From Gordionus sp. m RMFG-2023 (taxonomy: Eukaryota > Nematomorpha > Gordioida > Chordodea > Parachordodidae): a stretch of DNA of 64,000 nt. The DNA lies in the NCBI RefSeq assembly GCF_954871325.1, contig NC_088775.1, positions 78,159,561-78,223,560 on the forward strand. Direction: 5' to 3'. The translations under genes and the position numbers were made by a program. Positions within the stretch are counted from its first letter, which is position 1; every line of letters begins with the position of its first letter. The notes beneath the pieces were generated by a model that searched no databases, was not told the origin of the DNA, and was given only the letters and a program-made list of their open reading frames with translations. This document shows, piece by piece, positions 11,619 through 23,814 of this stretch.

Positions 11619-12310
11619 CCCGGACATAAATATCTTGGACAAAAGAACCCGGATATAAATACTCGAATTTTAATAAAAAAAATTTAAATGCTTAGAAATG
11701 GGTATTTTTTTATTTTTTTATTGATTTATTCTATCGGCTATAAAGTCTGTTAAACTTTACCTAATATAGTGAGTTTGGTATATAATAAAGTTAATATTTC
11801 TTCTCATATAATTAAACACTAACCCGTATCTTTGTGCACAGACCTAAGCTAATCACTATCGTGCTCCACTAACTTGGTATCAGTCCTTATCCAAAACCGG
11901 GTAGTTTGGTAAAAGACTCATAGATGCCTTTTAGCTCTAAGTTTATGTTAAATTTTACCGAATGAAGTGGATTTGGTGTCTAATAAAATTAGGTATGCCT
12001 TACAATCTACTTTTCTGCTTAGATTAACCCTAGCTCACATTAGGACTTGCCATGAATGTGTATCTCAGTATACTCCACATATGTGTATGGTTTTTTTATA
12101 AAAATGTACTAGCAGCTGCGCATTATTATTAGTTAAATCTTTTTAGTGGAGAATGAAATATGTGTAGAAAAAATTTTTAAAAATTATTAAAATTTGGTTA
12201 TTTATATCCAGTGTCCTTTTGCCCTAGGTATCCGAGTCTATTTTGAATATCTTTTTGTCCAGATGAATTTCTGTCCAGGTTACTGTTGTTCGAGTCTCTA
12301 TATCCATGAC
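11619..12310 (+). mobile_element. MITE family C, copy 1
   Basis: Both ends carry GGACA/TGTCC motifs: CCCGGACATAAATA and GGACAAAAGAACCCGG at the left, CTTTTTGTCC and CTGTCCAGG at the right, facing each other. The core contains GCTTAGATTAACCCTAGC and CACATATGTG, shared with the inverted copy at 12640-13275. No open frame. Superfamily undetermined. Confidence 0.65.
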
Positions 12311-12639
12311 ACTTCTGATCGATTATCAAATACTTTACAACTAGAGGCAATTTATTATTAACAATTGTAATATATTCTTTTAAATTTCGATTAATCTTTA
12401 CTTTTGTAAATAATACAAAGCCAAAAACTATTATTTACAATAATTCCGTGATTGCTATATATAACAATTTTACAAATATCTAGATATTAATAATAGTATT
12501 TGCCTTATTTCTCAATAATTTAATATATTTAGGAGCATGATATTTACATCAATATAATTACAAATTCAATAATTAATAGCGTAAAATATTTGCCGCCGAA
12601 AGCTGCCAAATTTCTTTTTGGAAGTGAAGGAATAGGTTT

Positions 12640-13275
12640 TAATAGGTCAGAAGTGTACTGGTCCTAAAGACCCAAATATCAAATATACCTAACAAAAATA
12701 CGCCAGGACAAAAAGATACCGGTAAAAATACCCCAATATTAATGAAAATATTTAAATGTTTAGAAAAATAAAAAAATTTAAAAAAACTATTAATTTCTTC
12801 AACACACTAAAAAAATATTTACCTAGTCATAATTCGCACGCGCAGCCACTGTGAATTGTTTTTACTCATACCTTTATAAAAGAATTTATGCACATATGTG
12901 GACTATGGGAAAATTTAGATGTTAGTTAAACGTATTGCCACGCGGTTCATGGCAAGGCCTGATGTGGGCTATGGTTAATCTAAGCATAAATGTGGATTAT
13001 GAGAAATACTTAATTTTATTAAAACCAACAAAACTAATTATATCCGGTAAAATCTATCAGATACTTAGAACCGTATAAAATAAATATACTAATTTTTTTA
13101 AAAAATTAATTTTTTAGGCATTTGAAAAAATCAATAAAATTGGGGTATTTCCACCTTATTTTTGTCCGATGTCTATTACTTAGGTGTCGCTATGTCCGGG
13201 AGTATTTATGTCGAGTGTCTTTTTGTCAGCAGTATATTTGTTCGGATTCATGTCAGGGATTCATAGATTTTAAAG
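12640..13275 (-). mobile_element. MITE family C, copy 2 (inverted)
   Basis: The reverse complement contains GCTTAGATTAACCATAGC, GCCTTGCCATGAA and CCACATATGTG in the same order as copy 1. Terminal motifs GGACAAAAAGATACC (left) and TTTTTGTCCGATG, TATGTCCGGGAG (right) form the facing ends. The pair could fold into a large hairpin with copy 1, separated by about 330 bp. A 62-codon open frame at its right end is just the terminal repeat. Confidence 0.65.
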
Positions 13276-14280
13276 GTAGATTTACCTGCAGTAAATTTTC
13301 TGTCATGTAAACGCTGCCCACACCGAGGAAAAAGAGTAAGTCCTAACCTAAGGAATTAGAAGGAAAAAACAATGAGAACGAATAAATGAGCTAATCACCA
13401 TAAATGGTGAAAGAAATCATGGGGAAAAAAAGAAGATTAGTTAAAGATTTTGGAGTATGGCTAATATTATAATGTCTAAAATTTTTATTGAATATTTATA
13501 ATTATTATCCCTAGCAAATATAAATATGCATAATTATTCGCAAATGATGAAACAAATCAAATTTCATGAAGGTTCGATTAGAACCCTTAACAGAAAAAAA
13601 AAATTAATTCATAATTAGTACATTAATAGAAAATGCTTTAAGATAATTAATAATGAGTAAAAGTGATGAAAGTTTTCTAAATAATAAAACGCATCCAATT
13701 AAATTCTTAAAACCCAATATTTATTTATTAAAGTAACGAAGAAAATCACGTTCAAAAAAATGGTTGATAATTTTAAATTCAATAAAAAACAAGCTCTAAA
13801 ATAGACGAATTGTTACAAACATAATTAATAGATATTTGATATAGTTATTTAATTTTTTGATCTTTTTTTACATTATAATTATAATTATTAATGAGGAGTA
13901 AAATATTATGGATTATATAGTGTGTAGCTTAGGTTATTATTATTTATTATTATAATTATAATTTAATAAAATAATGATATTTCGAATATTTTTTGAAATT
14001 AAATATTTTATTGACTAGAGTTCTAAAAAATTTTTAGGACTATAATACCATAAATTTAAAATATAATATTTTTTTTCTTAAAAAAACACGTAAATGCATA
14101 TAAATTTTACTTCATAAATAATTTAAATGGAGGGAGTAGGGAGGGGGGGGGGTGCGAGCTTAATATATTAGTCAATAATGATGTGTTTTAGAAATAACAG
14201 GTGCATCACTATTAAAAGAAACTATAGTTATATATTAATATTTAATTAATTTTTTTAAATGGTAACGTGTTAAAAAATCA
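13276..14280. other. AT-rich stretch without recognised feature
   Basis: Only A/T homopolymers and one G run near 14142-14153 stand out. Confidence 0.5.
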
Positions 14281-14745
14281 ACGGGCCGGGCCAGCAAAAA
14301 TTAGAGATGTTTGGCGCGATTAGTAAATAGAATTTTTTTAATTCTAAAGCTCAATTTTGTTAAAATAAGAATATTATATTTTGCTTATAATTTAAATGAT
14401 TATGGTTACTAAGATCATTCATTCATAAATGCGATTTCCTTTTCCTACATTTAGTGATTATTTCTATAAGAAAATCATTGGTTATTTATCCATAGGTTAT
14501 ATTTCTGGATTTTAAAAAGCAGCTAAGGTGGAAGAGATTCTGGTGCATCTTTTATTCAATTCTATAAATTATATTTTAATTAGGCTAACTTCTAAAAGAA
14601 GAAATTTATTTTTAGCAAATGCAAGCAAAGATAAAATTACTGACAGTGGTTAGAAAAGTGGGCACAAATTTGGACGGGCCGGGCTAGGCAAATTAATTCC
14701 AACCGGACCGGCTTAAAAATTTTTCCATTGCAGACCTCTAATATA
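14281..14745. mobile_element. Family B hAT-like MITE, approximate limits
   Basis: GGGCCGGGCCAGC near the left faces CGGGCCGGGC and GGACCGGC near the right. The right end GCAGACCTCTAATATA matches the end signature of family B (compare 58.15 kb). No coding sequence. The left end and target duplication were not resolved. Confidence 0.5.
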
Positions 14746-14875
14746 GTGATGGCAAGGCAACACACTTAGATTCATTAATCGTTATTTTAAAAGCGGGATT
14801 ATAACCTTATTCTCGGAGTCATCAAATCCTATTGAAAAGAAGAAGATTATTCAGAAATAAATGAAATAAAATTTA

Positions 14876-15754
14876 GGCCTCATTTATAGTAAGCGCGAAA
14901 TACCGCAATGTCGCTCAGACGATGCGTAATTTACAAAATACATAATAATGATATAGTTATGCTCAGGGGTTCGAACCGTTTGTTAGGTATAGCGGTTCGG
15001 TTCGTTTCGGGATTTTAGTTTAAAATTTTATAAAGGTTTTGTTCCATTTCGGTTTTTTTGAATAAATTTATAAAGGTTCTTTCCGGTTGAGAATTTATAA
15101 TGGGTCTTTTCGGTTCATCCTGGTTTTATACATTAAATTTTTTAAAAAAAAATTATAATCATATAATTTAACATCTATAATGTAAAGCCATTTAATATAA
15201 AACACAAGTATGAAAATAATTTAATAGTTAGTTAACTTATTTAAATTGAAGATTTATAGTAAGATTTTAAAAAAAATGTTTTTTTCCTAAATTAAAAGTA
15301 AGTATTATTATAAAAACTAATAAATAATATATAAGAATAAACTTGTTAATTTAGCCAAAAATAGTTTTGTGTATATAAAGTAAAAACAATAAACTTGTTA
15401 TTGATATGAAGATAAAGGCGATTTTAATTATATAAATAAAAAAGTTTAAATCTGAAAGATCGCGAATTTAAATTGCCCCCAAGGAAAATTAAAATTTCAA
15501 ATTTAGGTTAATAATTAAAATTAATTATTTTAAAAACCGGTTTGTACCATTTAAACCGGTTTGAAATATTTATAACTATTCGGTTCGCTCTTTTTATATT
15601 TCTTATAATGGTTCTGTTACTGTTCAGAAAATTATAATGGTTCGTTCCGGTTTTGCGGTTCTGTTCGAAAGCCTGATTATGCTATCGGTTAGCGATAATA
15701 TATGCAGCGCTTGAGCGACATCGCAATATTTCGCGCTTACTATAAATGAAGGCC
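14876..15754. mobile_element. PIF/Harbinger-like MITE, TTA target duplication, hosting a second MITE
   Basis: The left end GGCCTCATTTATAGTAAGCG and right end CGCTTACTATAAATGAAGGCC are near-perfect inverted repeats, extending inward through ATACCGCAATGTCGCTC and its counterpart for about 50 bp. TTA lies at 14873-14875 and 15755-15757, the 3-bp TWA duplication typical of PIF/Harbinger. Without the inserted element (14964-15675 plus its 8-bp duplication) it would be about 159 bp long. Confidence 0.8.
14964..15675. mobile_element. hAT MITE nested in the Harbinger-like MITE
   Basis: It starts CAGGGGTTCGAACCG and ends CGGTTCTGTTCGAAAGCCTG, imperfect inverted repeats. It is flanked by GTTATGCT (14956-14963) and ATTATGCT (15676-15683), an 8-bp target duplication with one mismatch. 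Inside both ends TTCGGTT and TTATAATGGTTC motifs recur in opposite orientation. The middle is AT-rich and non-coding. Confidence 0.85.
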
Positions 15755-15757
15755 TTA

Positions 15758-16630
15758 GAATCCTGAGGCATCTTATCCGAATTTGATCCTACCAAATCTA
15801 AGATCAATCGAAAAAACATTTTCTTGTTGGACTTCTGCTTAAATTATTGTATTCTAATGGGTCAGATACAAGGCTAGAATCAAATTCCTAGAAAATGGTT
15901 CGTTTTTACAATTTTTCGGTCTAAAAGCCAATTTACACTTCAGGTTCGGTTAGACGGGACGTGTCATAAGAGAGCTATACTCGCGTCCCCTCAAAAACGT
16001 GGTAGCTCATGCAGAACGAATCTCGTCCATAACGAATATTTGACCTTCTCGTAAAACAATCAAAGGGCACTTCCTTTTTTTAAATCACACCGATAATTTA
16101 ATAAAAACGTTTTTTAACGATTAAATAATTATAATGAATTATCAAAATGGTCATTTTATCGAGATATTCATTTTTCTCGCTTAAAGTTTAAAATATGAAA
16201 ATGCATATATATTTTTTTACCTAGTAGTTGACCAAATTATTCCAAGTAAGAGCAGGCAAAGAATTTTGAGCGATATCATTTTATTTATTGAATTAATTAA
16301 TTAATTTTAAAATAACCTTCAAGGGCGAATAAGATTTAATAAACTTTTAAAAATTATTTATTTAAATATAAAATATTAATTTTAAAACAAAAATACATCC
16401 AAAAGAAACAACAATTTATTTGAACTTAATAATCGAATCTTGATTTTTCATGCTAAAGATTAATGGCTAAAAATTGGCTAATTCAACTAAATTTGCGATG
16501 CCTGCTTAAAAAAATCCATTAATCATCAAGGCGCGATAATTTATATCTTCTTTCAAAGTTGAGTTTTTGAGAAAACCCAAGGCGGATATTGTTTTGGCTT
16601 ATAATTTTACCGAAATATATTTTAACATAT
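15758..16630. other. Unassigned stretch
   Basis: A moderately GC-richer patch at 15930-16060 contains GGTTCGGTTAGACGGGACG and CTCGCGTCCCCTC, which looks like a transposon end, but no partner was found. The rest is AT-rich. Confidence 0.35.
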
Positions 16631-16884
16631 GTAAAGAGCAGGCGCGTACGCGGCGGGGGCAAGCCAAAAAATGCAGATGCCGGATTTTTTTTTCAAAAAT
16701 ATTATTGTTAATATTTATTCCTATCTCATATATATTTAATAATTACATTTATTTATCATAAAGTTATTTTATCAATTATGTTCGATTTCAAGTTTTCCTT
16801 GGCTTAATTTACCTATTATTTTCAAATATTAGTGGCGTAATATTTATCTAAATATATAGTCAAATAATAATTATCTCTGAAACT

Positions 16885-18140
16885 CCTTGTCTAACAGGGA
16901 GAAAGAAATTGCAAGCTTGTCCAACGAGATCGAGTCGCCGCCATCAAGCAGTAACAGCTTTTATGGAGTTAGAAGAGCCGATTATTAATGCTATTACTGA
17001 AATATCATAATGGTTTGAAAGAAATATTTCATCAGAAGCAAGAAAATTATTGGATTCAATACTTATTCCAAAATTTTTTTCTCATTAGAATGTATTATTT
17101 AATTATACAACTATTTTATGTAATACTTTTCAAAAACATGACATTGACTTGATTAAGAAGATGAGAATAGCTGAGAGCATTTTATTAAAACTCAAGGAAA
17201 TTAGAACTAATGTTGATGAAGAATTGCATATTTCATATTTTATATATTATTGTTGAGTCAAAGGCAGAGCACATGTTTAATATTTGTCCCCCTCGACTTG
17301 CAGCAAGCAAGCTCATCGTCAAAACATTAATATATGATCAATAGAAGAATTATAAAACAAATGTCCGAACTCTCAGATATATTTATAACTCAAATAAATG
17401 AACGGTTTTTATTCATCATGCAGCACCTACCAATCTGTAGATATTATTTCCACAAAAGCCTTACCAACCTTTTTCAGATAATGATAGGAAAAAAAATATT
17501 TGTTAGATTTTTATCATGAAGATATTTAAGTATCTTATGATGCCTTATTAGCTGAATATGTTTATAAAATTAATAGTCCCAAAAAATGCTATGGATACTT
17601 TGCATTATTATAAACACATTTTAGATTATATTCCCAATGTATTAAAATGGTTATAAATATATTAGCAACTCTCCCCATTAGTAAACTAATGAGAGAACAT
17701 TCTCTTTTTAAGAATAATAACAGAGCCCTGCAGAGGTACCATTGGGCACGGCCCGGATTTTTTTTTCATAATTTTTTCCCACCATATTCGGGTTTTTTTT
17801 TTAAAAAAATTTTCAGGCCCGGCTCAAATTTTTCTAAAATAAATTATATTTATTTTTGATTTTTATAGCTAATAATGGCGATTTCAAATATTTGGTTTTA
17901 AAATATATTAACCCGGCCCGGATTTTTTTTGAAAAAAATTTTAAAGCCCAGCCCGGGAGTTTTTTTAAAAAAAAATTTAGGACCCGGCCCGGGTATATTT
18001 AAAAAAATTACGGCCCGGGGGCCGTGCCTGCAAGTTTCTGAAAAACATACCTATGAAGTAAAACTTCTGATAGTAGATTGAATGGTTTCTTTTGAATATT
18101 CATAGGCATTTAACGCCAAGAAAGGGTGCGATAAATGGAA
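16885..18140 (+). pseudogene. hAT transposase fossil (P58/ZMYM-like), C-terminal half
   Basis: RRHQAVTAFMELEEPIINAI, WFERNISSEARKLLDSI and KLKEIRTNVDEELH (16940-17240) match the central helical domain of this hAT group. RLAAxKxxxxN near 17290 and FITQINERF near 17385 follow in order. ILATLPISK and EHSLF (17650-17710) begin the dimerisation block, which the MITE interrupts; RLNGF resumes after it, near 18085. Stops and frame changes are numerous. A related fragment lies at 55840-56290 in a PSME3 intron. Confidence 0.75.
17721..18040 (+). mobile_element. MITE family A, copy 2
   Basis: Ends CAGAGCCCTGCAGAGG and CCTGCAAGTTTCTG, with the family core TAGCTAATAATGGCGATTT near 17865 and several CGGCCCGG blocks. 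It interrupts the hAT dimerisation domain, so it is younger than that element. Confidence 0.8.
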
Positions 18141-18578
18141 AATTAGCTCAAACATAGAAAATACAATTATTCCTAAGAAACTTTTTGTGTATTAATTTAT
18201 ATTTCCAACAATTAAATTTTTTATACTTTATATATAAATTTTAAAGGCTCAAAAAATTCAAATTTCTATTTTGGGTCATTTAAGTGATTCATATGGTGGT
18301 TATATTCACTTTATATTATTTTATAATTCATATTTATTTCATAGTTTTACAATGCCACCATTTAAATCCGTTTAATATTTATTAATTCACATTTAATTTA
18401 TAGTTTTTATATGCCGGTTTATATATATAATTTTTTTATAATTCACATTAATTTAAAACTGTGTATTAGAAAAGTTATTAATCCTAATAAATTTATGCTC
18501 AATGATATTTCTTAAAAGTTTTTATTATATCCCCCCCCCCACCCAGACCAAATTCCTGAGTACGCGCCTGGTAAAGAG

Positions 18579-19703
18579 TAGTACCAATACTTTAAATTTT
18601 AGACCATTTAGTCATGTTTTAAACTACTCTTAATTTATATAATAGTTACTTATGAAAAAAGTAACTAGTTACAGATTTTAAAAAATATACTCATTATTCC
18701 AAAAAATTATTCGTAATTGAATTATATTCATTATTAGACTCGTTCATACCACTATTAATTTGAACAAATAATTAGTAAGAACGTTGAATATCATTCATTG
18801 AACCTTATATATAAAAAAATATTATTGCTATAATGATAAAAATATAAAAATAAATGAACCCCCCCCCCATCCCCACGTTATAATCAGAGATCGAAGAACC
18901 ACAAAATCAGGACTTAGAAAAAAGTCAGAAAACCTCGAAACTGTGGTTCTTGAATTCCTACATGTTGTCGTCACTAATAAAGAAATATCTAAAATATATG
19001 TAACTTTAATAAAATATTTTTTTTTATTTGGTAGTAAATTATTTTTAAAAAGCTGTTTCAATTTAAAAAATTAAATATACTAACAATATTTAAATTAAAA
19101 AAATATTTTAAAAAAAAGACAAATAAGAATATTTTAAAAACTAGTTACTTTTAAAAATATGTATATATAAATCTAAATAATATATTCAAATAATTCATTT
19201 TATTTTTAATATGTTGCGAAAAATTTATTTTAAATTAAATTAATTTTTTAAAATTATGTAAATGTGAATTAATAGATTTTCATTTCCATCGGATTAAATA
19301 AACCTATTTTTTAATATTGGTGGATTTCAAAAATACCATGCAACATCTACTAAAATAATTTCCAATCGGATTTAGTTGATTATGATAATGAAAGCGATGT
19401 GGTACATAATAATATTAAATGTACAAGGATATGTCTAAAGTAAATTAATTTCATGATACAATTTTTTGATACTAGTATCTTTATATGGAACAAAAGTCTG
19501 TTGAAATGAAGAAGTGTTGTTTGTAAATTTAGATGATTGGTCAAGAGATGATTCTTAATTCTGGACCAAACTTTTACCTGGAAATGACTAATACAACCTA
19601 ATAAATCTTATTAATTTAAATAGAACAAACTAGGGAGCAATATCAAATCTAAATTAAGTTAATTGAAAATAAATTAAGTTTCCCTTTTTTCTCCCATCTA
19701 AAT
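18579..19703. other. AT-rich stretch with possible hAT 5' subterminal repeats
   Basis: AGTTACTTATG and AAGTAACTAGTTACAG near 18647-18680, and ACTAGTTACTTTT near 19140, resemble the subterminal repeats of the hAT end at 25500-25650. This suggests one hAT element once spanned from here to 25.65 kb before the foldback element entered it. C runs lie at 18858-18870. No coding identified. Confidence 0.35.
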
Positions 19704-19724
19704 CTAAGCTTTGGTTACATGTCA

Positions 19725-20275
19725 ATACCGCGAAAATTTTAGCGCGAAATGTATTATCGCGAATGCATTATCGCGAATGCATTATCGCGAATGCATTATC
19801 GCGAATGTAGATTACCGCGAAAAGATATTATAGCGAATGCATTACAGCGAATGCATTATCGCGAATGCATTACCGCGAATGCATTACCGCGAATGCATTA
19901 CCGCGAATGCATTACCGCGAATGCATTATAGCGAATATAATACAGCGAAAATATTATAGCAAATGTATTTGCGCGAATGTATTATAGCGAATACATTACA
20001 GCGAATGAATTATCGCGAATGCATTATCGCGAATGTATTATAGCGAATACATTACAGCGAATGAATTATCGCGAATGCATTATCGCGAATATATTACAGC
20101 GAATGCATTATAGCGAATGTATTATAGCGAATGAATTATCGCGAATACATTATAGCGAATGCATTATAGCGTATGCATTATAGCGAATCCATTATAGCGA
20201 ATGCATTATAGTGAATGCATTATAGCGAATGAATTATCGCGAATGCATTATAGCGAATGCATTATCATATCGCGA
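19725..20275 (+). repeat. 14-bp CpG-rich tandem array, left arm of foldback element
   Basis: About 38 units of GCGAATGCATTATC and variants. Variation concentrates at the two bases before GCGAAT (TC, CC, TA or CA) and at the ATGCAT palindrome (ATACAT, ATGAAT, ATGTAT). Because 14 is not a multiple of 3, the array reads through as a 14-residue repeat with no stop, a by-product rather than a protein. CpG density is far above the surroundings. Confidence 0.95.
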
Positions 20276-20529
20276 ATGGAGTTTCATGGAAGTTACAATT
20301 TTATATTTATCGACTTTTCGACTGACTTCGTTGAATCTGTAAATTAAGTTAAAATGGGGATTGGCTCTAAAAACATTTTTTTATTGAAATTAAGGCTAAG
20401 GCTTTTCTTTTTTTTGACTTAAAATATATAAAAAAGATTCTAAGTAATAAAATAGATTTCTCTTTTTCATCTAATCATTTTAAATATTAAACATCAAGTT
20501 TTTTCTTTTTAATTTATTTAAAACTTGTA

Positions 20530-21381
20530 GGGGAGAACGGGGTAATGGCGAACCCTAAAGGCAAACCTTAAGAAAATTATATTCAGCTCTATTAGTTTTA
20601 TGATATGTTTAAATTTCAAAAATACATCTCTAATAATTTTTTAAAAATATCATTTTTCCTGGAATTTTTTTTGGTAACCGAGTGAACCCTACCCGGGGAC
20701 GAACAAGCCCTTGGTCGAGGCTATTATAAACTCTGCTTAATTTTCCATATATAAAAGTTATATATTTTTTTATTAGGATATATATAATGATTTAAAACAT
20801 AAAAGTGTTAATAAAATCATTTAAAACATTCACAATTTGCAAATAAAAAAACAATAAAATTGCAAAGCCATGTAACTAATAACTGACATTGGAAGCAGTC
20901 TTGATTGTTATGCTTGATATAATTTATTTGTATACCAAACAATTATTTATCATATAATAACATTTTTCGATTTTTTTTCTTTTAGTTGGTCTCTCCTTAG
21001 CTTTTTTTGCATGTCAAATTTTTAAAAAATAGCAAAGATCATATTTTGAAGTGTTTATATTATCAAATTTGTTCGGATAAATTGTTATTCTATAAAATAG
21101 GATTTTTTCTTTTATATAAGATGATTTTTGTGTGGTAAAATTGTATATTAATCTTTATTTTTGAAAAATAGTAAAAGTGTAAAAAGTTACTTTTGAAGGT
21201 ACGAATGATATAAAGCATTATAAAAATTCTTCAAGCGGTCCGATAGAAATAAAAATTATAGCCGCATATGCAATATATAAGTATATAGATTTGATAAAAA
21301 ATTATCTCTTAGAGTTTAATACTCTAGAAAATAAAGCCACTCTCACTATAACCCTGGGTTCATTATAACACCGGTCTCCCC
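20530..21381. mobile_element. mariner-like MITE with TA target duplication, inside the foldback element
   Basis: The left end GGGGAGAACGGGGTAATGGC and the complement of the right end GGGGAGACCGGTGTTATAAT share the GGGGAGA start. Both continue with GAACCC a few bases later. TA lies immediately outside each end (20528-20529, 21382-21383). The TAGGGGAGA start and TA duplication are common in Tc1/mariner-type MITEs. Internally AT-rich, no transposase. Confidence 0.7.
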
Positions 21382-21481
21382 TAATTATGGGCATCAGAAA
21401 TTTTTTAGCTTTAGCTGTTAACATAAAATAATATCACAAAGTTCTTTCCAAAAGTGTCTTACTTTGTGGAATAAACAAAAA

Positions 21482-21692
21482 ATGTCTACCAATATGGCAG
21501 GTTACATCAAGAAATTGGGTAGGTATCTGATAAATTCTGTGGAATTCGTATTACGAATCTATGGTTTTGCTTGATAAAATCTTAGTTGAAAAACAAAAGG
21601 AGCTTGATGAGTTATATGATAACCATGGGGTTAGCTTGGTGAACTGGATTAATATTCCACTTTTTCCTAGAGAATTCAGGAATAAAACTTGA
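21482..21692 (+). CDS. Candidate two-exon small gene within the foldback element
   Basis: ATG at 21482 opens an exon encoding MSTNMAGYIKKL that ends at a GTAGGT donor (21519). A 67-nt intron ends in AATCTTAG (21585). The next exon continues in frame with EKQKELDELYDNHGVS and ends PLFPREFRNKT before TGA 21690-21692, giving 47 residues. The peptide looks coding: an amphipathic charged helix followed by a proline-containing segment. I do not recognise it. It may be cargo of the element, a remnant of its own gene or a captured host exon. The intron size fits the short introns seen elsewhere. The first 13 codons alone would be weak evidence. Confidence 0.33.
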
Positions 21693-21823
21693 TTCCAATT
21701 TTTCTTCTCATGTCAAAATTTTATCATTATCAGATCTTTGATAAAATACATAATTTAGAAAATTATCGTATGTTTATATTGTTAGTGGTATTTAATAATG
21801 AGATTCGTTTAATAATGCCAAAA

Positions 21824-22048
21824 TATTTTATGTTATAGTTTATGAATTTGAAGAAATCTTTAAAAATATATATGTCCGACTACATTTTTTTATCTTAATT
21901 TTCTAAAAGCCACTTTATAAAATTTAAAATATTTTGTTTTTATGTTATAGTTTATGAATTAAAGAAAATCTTTAAAAATATATATGTACGACTACATTTT
22001 ATTTATCTTAATTTTCTAAAAACCACTTTATAAAATTATATATTTTGA
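21824..22048 (+). repeat. Two tandem copies of a 112-bp unit
   Basis: TGTTATAGTTTATGAATT recurs at 21831 and 21943, followed in each copy by AATCTTTAAAAATATATATG and a shared downstream half. Only a few differences separate the copies. Confidence 0.85.
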
Positions 22049-23814
22049 GAATATTAAGACAGGATTTCATAAAAAACGAATGACACGTTTCGGAGTTAAT
22101 AAGATTTCAAAACGCGACATTTTTTAGCCGCCCGGTAAATAATTAAAATTTTTGATCTCATTATCAACTTTCTTCCAATAGTAGGTATAGGGCTAGTAGT
22201 CGTTTTTGTCAATATCATCATAAGCTTGACAATTTTTAATTGAATTTATTAAATACCATGAGAAAGCCTAACAAACACTTAACTTAAGTTATACATTAAT
22301 AAATATTTTTAATATTTTATATTTTAAGATTGATTCTATAGTATACTTTTATTAATATATAGCTATTTTTTACAGTACAGACAAAATTGAATTTACCATA
22401 TTTAAATGTCATAATTAGTAATAAAATAAATAATATAAATGTCGTAAATTAATATACCTGTGTTCTTCGGTCTGCATTTTTTAGCTCTGATTATTTAAAG
22501 CCCTGCCCTAAATTTTCAAATTTCGTTATTTTGAATATTTTTTCTGTATTTTATAAATTGTTTTATACGGAATATAAGATAAGTAAATAATATTAAAGTA
22601 TAATTAAAATGTTTTTCACTATAATATTAAACGGCATAAAAATATGGATTTGTGGCCTTCTGTCTCTCTTAAAGTTGAAATTGTTTTAAACCGTATCATG
22701 AATAATAAACCAATTTGCACAGTGAGATTTAGAAATAATTAAATAGACAGAATATGAAATTAAAAAATCTTCTTTTCCCATTTCAGAAAGTCTCATAATC
22801 ATTGTGTTTAAAAATATTTATTGTAGGCATTCCCTTTCAGGCAGAATAATATGATTTGAAAATAACTTACAAAATATTAAATTTGAACTAAATTCACATA
22901 TCATCTCTATTGAAACCACCAAAATATATAATTAAATATATTTTTTATCATTTTAAGATTTATATTTGAAACAGGAGTTGGCATTATTATTTTTAAATTT
23001 AACAATGTTTAAATTTAAAAAAGATAAGATTTTATGTTTTAAAGCTATAAAATTAATAATTTTGACGATTACAAAAGATTTAATAAGATAGAGGTCTCAA
23101 TCCAATGTTCCCCTTCATCTAATCTTATTTAAAAAATTTTAAAAATTATCAACATATTTTTTTAGCGCTGGAAAGGGTTAATCATATCAGTAACTAGGGG
23201 CTAGTAGAATTAGGTCGAATTAATTATATTATGCTTAAAAATATGATATAATAAATATTCATTGGCTATTATAGCTTTAAATACTATTTTTTTCCCTTTA
23301 ACTTTCACCTTTTCTGGTGGTTGATAATCAAAAGAATTAGAAAAAAAATTAAAAAATTCATTAAAACTTAAACATTTTTTAAAATATAATATCACATTTT
23401 GAAATTTTTTATGAATTATTTATAAACAAATGGTGTATTATTGATAATAACAATTATCCTATAGGAGACTTAATAAACCAATATAATCTACAAGCCTGGG
23501 GTTTGGGGCTTGTTGGGGCAAAAATTAACTTTTACTAGAATCAATCTTAAAATATAAAATATTAATTATTAGGATCTTTTGTAAAAAACGACTTAATCTA
23601 ATTGTTAAAAAAATTGAGTATACCAAATTCCACATATTTTTTAATAAAATACGAATTTCATAAATAACAAGTGACGTGTTTTAGAGGTAAATAATTTTAA
23701 AACGCTACTTTAAATAAATATAGACAATTAAGCTGGTTCTCTGGTTTTTTGGAAATTAATAAATGGGTTAAATATAATTTAATATAAATCACTATTGCAT
23801 TGTGATAATGTTAG

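Larger units (their letters stand above)
16639..18570 (+). mobile_element. hAT element with perfect 8-bp target duplication, containing a MITE
   Basis: It starts CAGGCGCGTAC and ends GTACGCGCCTG, an exact 11-bp inverted repeat, followed inside by G-rich and C-rich runs. GTAAAGAG occurs at 16631-16638 and 18571-18578, an exact 8-bp duplication. Inside is a plus-strand transposase fossil and, inserted into it, MITE family A copy 2 (17721-18040). The 1.9 kb length, about 1.6 kb without the MITE, points to a copy that had lost its 5' coding part. Confidence 0.88.

Noticed and set aside
18828-19061. 77-codon minus-strand frame
   Set aside because: Crosses a poly-C run; no domain and no splice context.
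19749-20183. Open frames encoding repeats of HYRECIIANALSRM
   Set aside because: They are translation of the 14-bp tandem array, which lacks stops by its composition; the same peptide appears from the opposite arm.
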